Assembly: GCF_000262045.1 (NCBI RefSeq)
Contig: NZ_AJVF01000013.1
Location: 124,001-188,000 of the forward strand
Direction: 5' to 3'
Source of the DNA: Bacillus siamensis KCTC 13613
GTDB lineage: Bacteria; Bacillota; Bacilli; Bacillales; Bacillaceae
DNA length: 64,000 nucleotides
A model generated the notes under the pieces. That model was not told the DNA's origin, searched no databases, and worked only from the letters and a program-made list of their open reading frames with translations. Position 1 is the stretch's first letter. Every line of letters begins with the position of its first letter. Shown piece by piece: positions 52,801 to 60,100 of this stretch. Position numbers and translations under genes: made by a program.

Positions 52801-54177
52801 CTCCGGATCAGAAAGTACCTTTTCTGCCAGTTTCATATAATGCTCCGCCATCCGTTCGATGGAAGAAGGGCTGTAGACATCCGGGTTGTACAGAAATTGC
52901 AGGACGGTTCCCGTTTCTTTTTTATAGACTTCAAGCGCAAGCTCAAATTCACCTTCCTGATGAATGTCTTCTATCATTTCAATGCCGAGTGATTGATATC
53001 GTTCCGCCAGCTTTTCCGCTCCTTCTGTCTGGAAGAAGTTTTGATAGAAAAACGCGGTTTGAAAAACAGGCGAAACCGCAGGCGAGCGTTCCGTCTTCAA
53101 TTCTTTGACAAGCGCTGGAAACGGATACGCGGCATGGTCCAGCCCTTCTGCAAGGGTCAGCTGGAGCTCCTTCAAAAACGCGGCAAAGGATTTGGCGCCC
53201 GTTTCCCTGCTTCTGACCGCGATCATATTAATAAAGTATCCGATCACAGATTCAAATTGAGCCTCAGAACGCCCCATCGTCGGCATGCCGACGATGACAT
53301 CTTCCTGATTCGTATATTGATAGAGCAAGCCTTTGAAAATAGCGAGATACACAACGGATTCATTAACATTATGTTTTCGGGCGCAAACTTTAATCTGCCG
53401 GTTCAGTTCATCAGGAAGCAAGCGCTGGTACGCCTGCCCCCTGCACGTTTGAACCGATGATCTCGGGTAATCCGCCGGAAGCTCAAGCACCGGCAGCAGT
53501 CCGTCAAGCTGCTTTTTCCAATAAGAGAGATGCGTTTTTCCCTTTTCGCTTTCCAGCAGCTCCTTTTCCCATTTCACAAAGTCATGATAATCTGCGGCCT
53601 GCTGAAGCATTTCCGGTTCTTTGCCTTCGCTTGCTTTTACATAAGCGTCCAGCAGCGATGACATAAACGTCATAAGAGAGACGCCGTCAAAGATGATATG
53701 GTGAATGGTGATTAACACAATCGGCTCCGCCTGACGGAACACTTGAACGCGCAGGAGCGGACCTGTTTCAAGCGCGAACGGTTCTTTTGCTTTTTCTTTA
53801 ATAAACGAAAGAGCATCACGCCCGCTTAATTCGGAAAGATCTATTTCTTCAATCGGAAAGTGCCGATCCGCATCTTCAGCCTGATACGGAAGGCCGTTTT
53901 CCTCTTTTATCACACTCGTCAAAATAGGGTGCTGGCGCTGCACGGAAAAAAGGGCCGTTTTGAATGTCTCGATATCCAGCTTTTGAAAACGAAAGCATAA
54001 CGGAATGTTGTATGCGCTCATCTCCGGAAACATTTTCTGAAGCATCCACAAACCTTTCTGGCCTTCGGAAAGCGGACGTTTTGCAGTCGTCCGCTTGAAA
54101 GCCTGAAGCTTTTGTTCTACTTCAGCGATGGTGAGCGTTCCTGATCTGTAGGCATCGAGAAGTTCTTTATGATTCAT
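37885..54177 (-). CDS. baeN: bacillaene synthase subunit BaeN/PksN (hybrid NRPS/trans-AT PKS)
   Basis: A 5430-residue protein. Order: N-terminal docking helices (about 1-30), condensation domain (HHIIFDG at 159-165), adenylation domain (A3 core YTSGSTGKPKG at 634-644, RGFRIELG near 893-900), PCP (GGDS, Ser1032). Three PKS modules follow: KS1 (1100-1530, Cys1272)-DH-KR-ACP, KS2-DH-KR-ACP, KS3-DH-KR. All three KS keep Cys and both His (EAHGTGT, NIGH). All three DH keep HxxxGxxxxP and the Asp of the HPxxxD motif. No AT is present. The protein ends with the third KR; the MT and ACP of that module are in BaeR. The B. subtilis PksN A domain loads alanine. The ATG overlaps the end of baeM by 11 bases and has AAGGGAG upstream. 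Confidence 0.95.
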   Translation of the reverse strand: MNHKELLDAYRSGTLTIAEVEQKLQAFKRTTAKRPLSEGQKGLWMLQKMFPEMSAYNIPLCFRFQKLDIETFKTALFSVQRQHPILTSVIKEENGLPYQAEDADRHFPIEEIDLSELSGRDALSFIKEKAKEPFALETGPLLRVQVFRQAEPIVLITIHHIIFDGVSLMTFMSSLLDAYVKASEGKEPEMLQQAADYHDFVKWEKELLESEKGKTHLSYWKKQLDGLLPVLELPADYPRSSVQTCRGQAYQRLLPDELNRQIKVCARKHNVNESVVYLAIFKGLLYQYTNQEDVIVGMPTMGRSEAQFESVIGYFINMIAVRSRETGAKSFAAFLKELQLTLAEGLDHAAYPFPALVKELKTERSPAVSPVFQTAFFYQNFFQTEGAEKLAERYQSLGIEMIEDIHQEGEFELALEVYKKETGTVLQFLYNPDVYSPSSIERMAEHYMKLAEKVLSDPEIAFDACSGLLNQKREESRPSHQPNNRCIHDVFAEKAGRHPDRAAVTFGETSLTYRELDERSTALAVHLQEMGVTPECPVGICTERSFEMVIGILAILKAGGAYVPLDPAFPNERMAHVLTDSGVSIVLTQAKTRGVIEELTIGGVSTVEIENSGPVSGAKLMPRSKPHHLAYILYTSGSTGKPKGVMVEHRAIMNTLQFLEAEYPVAHEDAYLLKTNYVFDVSISELFGWFIGNGRLVILPPGAEKNPQLCMEYIQTHQVTHLNFAPAVFNVFLETVKRYTAFTEGGPLKYVMVAGEAFPKDLVKKSVSIFKKARIENIYGPTETSIYAAYYSCGDKDITSRNTPIGKPIQNTRLYILDEKLSPVPDGVAGELCVAGAGLARGYYNQPELTAVSFIDNPFSEGEKLYKTGDLARWLPDGNIEYAGRIDSQVKIRGFRIELGAIETKLSEHPDILDQAVVVQEKNGHKKLIAYYTARSGHSADEKALRSHLLSGLPDYMAPAHFIRLDALPLTPSGKVNRKDLEQRKVIVHRSERTGRLPLSEAEAKVTEIWEDLLNTAGIKTEDGFFDVGGDSLLAVAAAERIKQELECDFTVTDLFEHSTIQAISRFIVETKQADESEAPGQDEREREQTPQNGMPSYLEDSVAIVGISCQFPGAKNHHEFWKQLREGKESVRFYSEQELREAGVPEDLIENPNYVPALSAIEGKDLFDPEFFHISPKDAEFMDPQLRLLLLHSWKAVEDAGYVSKEIPKTSVYMSASNNSYRSLLPEKTTEGHESPDGYVSWVLAQSGTIPTMVSHKLGLKGPSYFVHSNCSSSLVGLYSACKSITSGESEYALVGGATLHASTSIGYVHQAGLNFSSDGHVKAFDASADGMAGGEGAAVILLKKASQAVQDGDHIYAVLRGIGLNNDGADKVGFYAPSVKGQTDVIQHVLDSTGVHPETISYIEAHGTGTTLGDPIEMSALQQVYKRYTDREQYCGIGSVKTNIGHLDTAAGLAGCIKVAMSLYHRELAPTLNYTSPNPNITFSGSPFYVADKRKPLPERDTPHRAALSSFGLGGTNAHAIFEQYENKTISGSNDGQPPYIVPLSARNHERLTAYASCLSDFLNDAENDVSLHDLAFTYQTGREAMEERAVFICHDRHDLKRQLQDFINGNDQNILRGEKVRNKEASSQELDELAACQTRDEKLKALAALWIEGVRVDWGLLYQDSAPQKISAPTYPFAEERFWPEETVKQTDAKLLHPLVHQNTSVLQEQRFSSEFTGKEYFIAEHIIKGMAIVPAAVTLEMARAAAERSIGGVTDESLGLRLKNIVWVRPVIADQEAIRVHIGLYEEEDGQIQYRMYGGNDSSGEEDLLYNQGIAEIIRKEPEETADLDELKRRCTQGTIESQAFYKGMIGADYGPGYKGVQLVYKGEDRMLAKLKLPESVSHTKADYILHPSMMDGALQAAEYLQNVTRAQLAESGEPFKAALPFALEELDILEPCADDMWVHVTFSANNKAGDPIQKADIDLYDNNGVLCVRMRGFSTRIMEENAGAGVSVSRTETLLAEPVWKEQPEPADREPSYEQHIIFLCEYDEAVKQAVEAKLEHASVLILDERPASIAERYHSYAGQLFARMKTIMKNKPKGRILLQAVTRSAGLQQVFSGITGLFKTACLEQSKLICQMIEADEKESAEGIAEKAAENRRHAESVHVKYEDGKRFAADWKELDISEAEPDIPWKDKGVYLITGGAGGLGLIFAKEIATRTKGADIILTCRSALGEKQKDMMETVSAAGASVFYEQTDVTDEAEVYRLIRNIRKRHGKLDGIVHSAGVIKDNYMVKKTAEEYQDVLAPKVKGLVYLDEASQHEKLDVFIVFSSLSGVLGSVGQADYASANVFMEMYAEYRRSLQATGQRYGKTLSVSWPLWKEGGMQAGKQTEDMLMQEAGIAPLGTEAGIKALYQGLMSGTARMTVLEGDGKTMKEKLFRKENDRPEAETRLRHDIDADSLLEKVKHLLKQQTASLLKVKLDNIDPHEEMTKYGLDSISMTEFTNRLNKTYRLTLTPTIFFDHPTIHEFAVHLIGEYEEEFAGRFAVNTKTVQSQRPVKEAQNTRPSVKRRRTLPETPPQTVQRNQKPEPIAIVGISGIFPMAEDIEAYWQNLKEGKDCMTEIPKDRWDWRDYYGDPAKEANKTNVIQGGFIDGIAEFDPLFFGISPREAEQMDPQQRLLLTYAWKAIEDAGYASKSLSGTKTGVFIGTGNTGYGSLLANADATIEGSSAANTSPSVGPNRVSYTLNLHGPSEPIDTACSSSLVAIHHAVSSIEEGTCDMALAGGINTIILPDVYISFDKAGALSKEGRCKTFSDQADGFAHGEGAGLFFLKKLKAAEADGDHIYGVIKGSAVNHGGRAASLTTPNPKQQAEVIKAAYKKAGIDPKTVSYIEAHGTGTELGDPVEINGLKQAFSSFTDGKEKASGYCGLGSVKTNIGHLSLAAGAAGIIKILLQMKHRTLVKSLHCETVNPYIQLEDSPFYLVRETMEWKTQTDEHGNDKPRRAGISSFGIGGVNAHVVIEEYIPQEKAEADDSHINPCLFVLSAKNEKRLKEQAEQLKRALTEKRYDQSSLVSMAYTLQIGRDAMEERLAVIAGSAEELQEKLSQFITGDKNADLYRGRIDKGTLQMLTEDEDIQEAVEKWMARGKYAKLLELWVKGLNVNWAKLYGGRPPKRISLPTYPFAKDRYWAENRTGKHEKTAIVSAGKLDVLHPLLHRNTSNLAEQRFSSIYTGEEFYLADHVVQGVPILPGVAHLEMARAAMEQASEVPAGQGSIKLKNTVWVRPITIEDEPVHVNIRLVPDPANNVQFDIYSGRETDQPSVYSQGSVSIRPDAEAPVIDLQKLRSRSAEAPFSADEVYDMYRKIGFDYGPAFRGVKAIYTGDDFVLGRLSLDPACSDTVRQYVMHPGLMDSALQASSILTGTNDEKLMLPFAVQELEVFSACAAEMWVYARLSEDHKAGQVEKRDLDICDENGKVCVRLKGLSFRTAVKEPEKKEEAPETLMLEPVWTRSDETAAQTEPVFARHIVLLCNTDAGLKQAVEAAGAECIELTSLHGKDAARFRDYTGRILETLQKLLKEETEGDVLIQTVLTKTDKHQLLSGISGLLKTAGLEHKKLKTQLIEIEPAENGRITDIIIENKTRADDSHVKYENGIRYSADVKETAVSGNKIRIPWNDGGIYLITGGAGGLGFIFAKEIARKVKEPTLVLTGRSALSEYQRKQLQSLESLGAKAEYRQADVTNAQTAADLVNTIETEYGGLHGIIHSAGVMKDQYIAKKTTEEFYSVLAPKTDGFVNLDEATEHLALDFFIVFSSISGVTGNAGQADYAAANAFMDSYAAYRNALVKAMYRHGHTLSVNWPLWKDGGMQVNEEMAKLTEKRTGVVPMRTETGIEALYNAWSTGKTSVLVMEGNRAVMREKLLQKTPAAAFAPVKKTEETPAPKDLTAKIQELLAKEVSALLKINIDEIDIELEFNQYGFDSITLTEFANKLNDTYQLDLTPTVFFEYATIQALAHHLAEDYHTQFAGSTQPKEEKQSRITDDGSMRLTGNKRFAKTAVQPVQTAVEHKPEPIAIVGMSGVFPKAANIDEYWRNLEEGTDCITEVPADRWDWREYYGDPLNEANKTNVKWGGFIDGVADFDPLFFGISPLEAEQMDPQQRLLMMYAWQAIEDAGYSAKSLSGTKTGLYIGTGNTGYGSLFSDLDIGGASAANMSPSAGPNRVSYMLNLHGPSEPIDTACSSSLVAIHHAVCAIENGNCDMAIAGGVNTVVTPQGHIAYDKAGALSKEGKCKTFSDRADGFAVSEGAGILFLKKLSEAEKAGDHIYGVIKGSAVNHGGRANSLTTPNPKAQAEVVRTAYDKAGIDPRTVTYIEAHGTGTELGDPVEINGLKSAFQKLYEKTGDPAVYASHCGLGSAKTNIGHLSLAAGVAGVIKVLMQMKHKTLAKSLHSEVINPYIKLKDSPFYIVQEKREWTALKDENGSDLPRRAGISSFGIGGVNAHVVIEEYIPREERKTAIFTHPQIFVLSAKEEDRLQEQAHQLAQASFTDEDLTGIAYTLQQGRDAMEERAAVIASSAEELRDKLKSCAKGNYDAAGIYKGKAGKAALKSIMAGANGEPDTEELISRRENDKLAELWVQGADIKWDGLYADIKPQRMSLPAYPFAKERYWITDNRPKAEKPQAVPTAKVLHPLLHENVSDLTEQRYRSEFTGQETIFTDHLIKGKPVMPGVAYLEMARAAVAQAVKGQKERPSVIRLKNIGWVRPIEAGSRPIETQISLVPRENGEIVYDIYTASQTEASGRQIHCQGAAGILSAVETPHRDIGALKAQCSRSMLTSEQCYGLFGKIGIDYGPGQQGIKQIHIGSNQALAELRLPSFLEETADQYVLHPCMLDSALQATIGLKLHADDNQLSLPFALEELDIFSPCTTSMWAYVSSRGTDEKIQRLDIDLCDETGRVCVRIKGISSRMMEGPAPETSLNGANLLAPVWDLAEFSDRSPAYKTEEVVFIAGDEESAAFQLHHPYAKRLHITPEDEIEAVAAKMKASGTFGHIVWIAPVHSAADMVKAQDTGVIQMYRVIKAMLALGYGGKRISLTAVTIKTQSVQPADIIDPAHAGLHGLIGSLAKEYPNWQTRLIDAGCPEDVSKAELFSAPFDEQGNTWAYRNNLWYKQRLIPVQQPMSSRPAYQKGGVYVIIGGAGGIGEAWSEYAVKTYQARVVWIGRRKHNSAIQEKIDRLSQFGPAPIYIEADAADQDALTRAYETIKRTYPQINGIIHSAIVLEDQSLANMPESRFKSVLAAKVNVSVNMAHVFRNEPLDFALFFSSVQSFARAAGQSNYAAGCSFKDAFAAHLAQTRPYKAAVMNWSYWGSVGIVSSADYQERMKQAGVGSIESPEAMAALERLLGGPLNQFVMMKQAEEPLEKPEEMIEVYPEHHGSAMQKLRSYQPKVTRRAQQLS

Positions 54178-57100
54178 AGGTCTTACTCCCTTCTATGATG
54201 TCTTGCACTCTTTTAAAATCCAATGTCCCCTCGGAGACCTGTCTCATCATGGCGATGATCTCCTGATCCGTATACTCCTTGCTTTCCGGAGCCGCGGTTT
54301 CTGTTTCGGTTTCTTCCGTTCTGTAAAACGTTTCGATCGTTTCTTTGTGTTCTGTCAGGTAATAGCCCATGACATCTCCGAGCGTGGTATAGCTGTAAAA
54401 TAACGCCGGAGTGACTTCAATGCCGTAATGGCTCGACAACAGCGAGGCAAATTTGGCTAAATAGATGGAATCAAATCCGAATTCCGCCCAGTTTTTATGC
54501 AGAACGAGCTTATCTTTGGATATTTTCAGCAGACTGTGTATCAGCTCTTTCAAATCCGCTTCGAGCCGTTTTTCCGTGCTTTCTTCCGGGATGCGGCGGC
54601 TCACGGTTTCCAAAAGAACTTCCGTTTTTGATGAATCGTCCCGCCGGATGCCTAAAAATCGCTCGGCACGGCTTCTTTTGCCGGCAATGACAAGGCACTG
54701 TGTATTGTCTTGAGAAATGATGCGCTCAAACAGCTCAATGCCTTCATCTGTTTCCAACAGGCGCTGGCCGCTTGATTTCAGATACATGCCCGTCGTCTCT
54801 TCACCGCCGACGGCCATTCCGCCGTTTTTCCAGACCGGCCAGTTTATGACAAAAGCGTTTCCGCTTTCTGATTGTTCATTTTTATAATGGGCATACGCCA
54901 TTTGGAACCTGTTCGCCACTGCGTAATCACAGCAGCCGAAATCCCCTAAAACAGCCGATGTGGATGAAAAGTAGCAGATGAAGTCCAGGGTTTCGTTTTT
55001 CAGCCACTCGTCAAGAAGCAGGCTTCCGTTTATTTTCGGTTCAAGCGTATTGCGGAAGTTCCCAATTTCATTTTCAAAGACGGATGTTCTGCTTTCGATG
55101 CCAGCCGCATGAATGACGCCGTGAATGGCTCCGAATCGTTCTTTCGCGCGTTTGATGCAGTCGCCCATTCCGATCGGATCACAAACATCGGCTTCGGCGT
55201 AAAGAACACCTGCGCCGAGATTTTCCAACTCTTTCATTTTTTCTTTCTTTTCCTCATTGATTGGCGATCGCCCCGTGAGAATGACATTTGCCTGATAGTT
55301 CCGGGCGAGGCGGCGGGCAAATAAGTAGCCGAGCCCTCCTAATCCGCCCGTAATGAGATATGTGCCCCCGGTTCTGATCCTGCTGTTTTCTTTCGTCAAT
55401 CCGGTCGGTTCAGTTTGATAGACATATCGTTTCCCTTCTTCGAGGAAAACGGTATGGTCTGTTTCAGCCTTCAGCTCGTCCCAAATGGTTCCCATCCAGT
55501 CTGTCATGGCTGCGCCGGCTTTTCTGAAGAGGCCGGTAATGCCCGTTTTCGGGAGGACCATGCCGAGCGAACGCTCAAATCCGATCCATGATTCCAAGTA
55601 GCATTTTTCCAGACCGGATGCATATTCACCCGCCAGTAACAGTCTTTCCGGCTGCAGACCGGTCTCGGCCATAGCCTTGAGAATATAGACGATACATGAA
55701 AAATCTTCGATGCAGCTTTTATCTTCAAGCGCCCATAAATACAAAATGGCAGATGCTTCACCGTACTCTTTTTGAATGTCCGCAAAAGCGTCTACATATG
55801 ATTGCGGATCTTCCCGCACCACTTGGCAGCGGCCGGCTGATAAGCTCTCGTACCGATTTCCCTGAGCGATAAAAATAACGTCAGCTTCACTGTCATACGA
55901 TTTGATCACAGAGACGGCTTCCTGCTGCTTCTTCTGATCAGTTAAGAAAGAAATCACCGTTTTAATTTTCTTTTCTCCGGCAGCCGGCAGAGCCTGTTCT
56001 TTAAGAACTTCTCTAAAAGCCATCACTTCAAACTGCTCCGCCGGATCACTTTCATCAGCCGGCGCCTTAACGGGCACTGTTTTACTTTGTACAGGCGGCT
56101 GATGCCAGAAGCGTTCTTTCGCAAACGGATAAGCAGGCAGGCTGATGCGAACCGGAGGACGGTCTCCGTATAATTTCGCCCAATCGATGTCCAATCCTTT
56201 TACCCAAAGCTCAAGCAGCTTAGAATATTTCTGTTTGCTGATCCAAGCGTCAATGATGGTTTCCATGTCATCATCGGCCGCAAATACGGCAAGCAACCGT
56301 TTGTTTTCTTCCGTGCTGTCGCGGTGCAGTCCGGCGCTGTCTTGTCCGGCGATAAATCCATTCAGTTTTTCTTCAAGTTCAGGCAGTGAATGAACGATAA
56401 AGCCGAGACGCTCTTCCATCGGCACACGGCCCGTCTGAAGAGTATAGGCTATGCTCATCAGATTACGGCCGCTGTATCTTTTTTCACGGATGGCGTCTCT
56501 AAGCTGTTTTGCTTTTTCGGTGAGCCGTTCGCTGTTTTTCGCAGACAGGACGATGATGGCGGGCTGATCTGCCGGCGTCTCATCAGGTTCTTTGTCTGCC
56601 ATATATTCTTCTATGACGAGGTGGGCGTTTGCTCCCCCCGCGCCGAAGCTGCTTAACCCGGCCCTTCTCGGAAGCTCTTTTCCGCCGATGACGGGACGCT
56701 TCCACTCACCGAGCTCCTGCTGAACGGCAAACGGTGTATACGCGAACTCAATATTCGGATTCAGCTCTTTCGCATGCAGGGACGGCGCAATTTGGCGGTC
56801 TTTCAGCTGGAATAAGATTTTTGTCAGACCCGCAATGCCTGCGGCGCTTTCACAATGGCCGATATTTGATTTCGCAGAGCCGATGGCGCAAAACTGTTTG
56901 TCTGTTGTATCCTCTTCAAATGCTTTCGTTAATCCGGCGATTTCAATCGGATCGCCTAATGCGGTCCCCGTGCCGTGGGCTTCAATATAACTGACGGTGC
57001 GCGCCGGGACGTTTGCTCTTTGGAAAGCCTCTTTTATTAAGGCGGCCTGCGCATTCGGATTCGGAACGGTGTAGCCGTTCGTTTTGCCCCCGCTGTTAAT

Positions 57101-60100
57101 GGTGCTTCCTTTAATTACACCGTAAATGTGATCGTTATCGGCGATCGCTTGATCCAGCGGCTTTAATACGACCGCGCCTACCCCTTCTCCGTCGACAAAA
57201 CCGTCCGCGCGGTCTCCGAACGATTTGCACGTGTCGCTTGCAGAAAGCATGTTCATGACTGACAGATTCATATAATGGACCGGGTCGGTCACAAGATTTA
57301 CGCCGCCGGCAATCGCGCATTCGCTTGAACCGCTGTATAGGCTCTCAAGCGCCAGATGAATGGCCGTCAAGGAAGAAGAGCAGGCTGTGTCAACGGCAAT
57401 GCTCGGTCCTTGGAAATCAAAAAGGTAAGATACTCTGTTGGCAATGGACCAGTAGCCGTAGCCTGTCGGGTAGTTTTTGTTCATCGCTCCGGCAAAAACG
57501 CCGATTTTTCTGCTTTGGCACAGGTTGTCAGGCGTATAGCCGGCATCCTCGATACTCGCATACGCCGTTTCTAAAAATAATCGCTCCTGCGGGTCCATTC
57601 GCTCCGCTTCCAAAGGAGAAATCTGAAAGAACAGCGGATCGAACTTGTCCATATCCTCAATGAAGCCGCCCCATTTCGTATAAATAGAGCCTTCTTTACC
57701 TTTTTCTTCATCGTAGTAATCCTGCCAGTTCCAGCGCTCCCGCGGGATTTCTTCTATGCAGTTTTTTCCTTTTTTAATGTTTGCCCAAAGCTCAACCGCT
57801 GTTTTGGCCTGCGGGTAGCGTCCGGATACGCCGATAATCGCCACGTCGCGAACTGAACTTTGCCGGACGGTCTCTTTGGCTGCCTGTTTTTCTTTCCGCC
57901 GCCAGTCAGTGCGAAGCGGCTTAGCCGGCTGTACAGCCTGCGGTTTTGATGCCGCCGGTTCTTCCTGAACAGGCGTTTGTCCCGTCAGTTTGATCATCTC
58001 GTCTTTTTTCGTTTTGATTAAGTGGCCGACGAGAGCCTCAATCGTCTGATATTCAAAAAATAAAGTGCTGCTGACTTGGTCTAACACATTTCGTAACGCA
58101 TTTGTCAGCTGTACGACGACGATAGAATCAATTCCGTATTTTTCAAGCGGCGCTTTCGGATCAATTTGAGCCGGCGGAATTTTTAACGTTTCTCCGATTA
58201 ACGTTTTCAAGTACTCGGTGCTTTTTTCTGTTAAGGCTGTGCTTTTTTCGGCCGTTGTTTGCGGCTGAAGTTCCGGCGCTTTTTGTGGTGCGGTCCGTTT
58301 TCCGGTCTCAGCTTTAAGCGTTTTTTGGCGCACAATGCCATTGCTTTTTGCCGCTATAATCTGATGGCTTAATTCATGTGCCGCTTCTGCCGGGAAGAAG
58401 ACGGAATGCCAGCCTTCACTTTCTAACACGCGCTTCCAGCTTTCCGGATACAAGCCCGGGCATCCCGGAATTCGAAGGTCGGAATCTTCATGCAGCCACC
58501 AGCCTTCAAGCAGACCGAAAGTAATATGCGGGAACAGGCTGTTGCCCGCCATCTCATTTAAGAGCAGCAAACCGTTGTCTTTTAAAACGGCTTTGGCGTT
58601 TCTCAGCGTCTGGCGTATGTCTTTTGTCGCGTGGAGCACATTGGCGGCAACGGCGATGTCGTATGCGCCCGGCTCTATGTCCTGACCGGAAAGCGGTTCT
58701 TCTGCATTAAAAAGTTTATAAGTCAGATAAGGATTCTGTTTGCCGTATTCTGTCTCCGCATGCACGAGAAAAGCTTTCGATACATCGGTGTAACAGTACT
58801 CTTTTATATGGTTTTGATACGGCTTAAGCTTTTCAAATATGCCCGCGCTTGTGCCGCCAGTGCCCGCTCCGATTTCCAGGATGCGGATCTCGGCTTTTGG
58901 ATTTTTACTGATGTTTTCTTTCACATAGGCCGTTAAAGTATCTGACAGGGCGCCGTTGAAGTAATCCGCGACTTGGTTGTGTTTATAAATTCCTTCAACG
59001 AGTTCCATTGAAGAGTGCGGGAACATGATGTCTGTCGCCGGCACGTTTTCGCGCAGAATGTCCGGCAGTGCTTTAAGCATCGTCTCGGCCAAAACAGTCA
59101 TCGCTTTTGTGTCGACGTTATTGAGCCATTCCGCCTTTTCCTGCTCCCACTTCCGCCATAACGAGGCGGTTGTGTTTTCAGCGCGGGCTGCCAGTGTAAA
59201 TGAATCGGCATCCCCTTCCAGATAGCCGTGTTCCAGCAGAAAGGCGATCGTTTGATTGAGCCATTTTTTAAAATAGCCGTGTTCAGGCTCATACGCTTTA
59301 AGGCTTTGCGGCGTCAGCAAGTCCGCCTCTTTTAACTGGGCGATCAATAGCTGATACAGAAAATCATCAAGTTCCTGATGCCCGGTCTCTCTTACAAGAC
59401 GTGCGCCCGGCGGAGCAACCTTCAGCTGTTGTCCTGATATAAGCGGCTGAGGCGGATAAACAGACATCTTTTCTCGTTCATTCATTCCCTCTACTGCGAC
59501 CGGTTTTGTCGTATGAATGAAAGCAGCCTGGTCAACCCGCAGCGTCAAAAGGGTTTCAAGCGCCTCCATCGCAGCGTCCGGTTCGATCAATCCCAATCCG
59601 ATCTGATCCATCAGCTGAATAAAATTGCCGTCTTCAGCCGCCTCGCTGCTGCCCCAGTAGCCCCAATTCATGACTTTGACCGGGCAGTTCCATTTCTGAG
59701 CAAGTTCCTTCGCAAATGCGTCACTAAAGGCGCATCCTGCGGCATAATGGCTTTGTTTCACATTATGGATAAATGCCACAAGCGAGGAGAAGAAGAGCGC
59801 AAAGTCAAGCGGCTCCCGTCCAAATACCTCCGCCATAGATACACTTACATCGGCTTTTGCCCGCAGCACCGATTTGAACTCTTCTGTCTTCATATTATTT
59901 AAGCTTTGCTCAGACAGATCCATTGCCGAGTGGATGACACCGTTAATTTTTGTATGACGCTCTTTGATGAGCTGATAAGCCCGCTCTAAGGAAGCCCTGT
60001 CAGCGGCATCGGCGGAAACATATTCAGGTGCCGGCCCGATTGCGCTGAGCCGGTCGAGTTTCGCCTGTATCGAATCATTCAGCGTGCTTCTTCCGATCCA

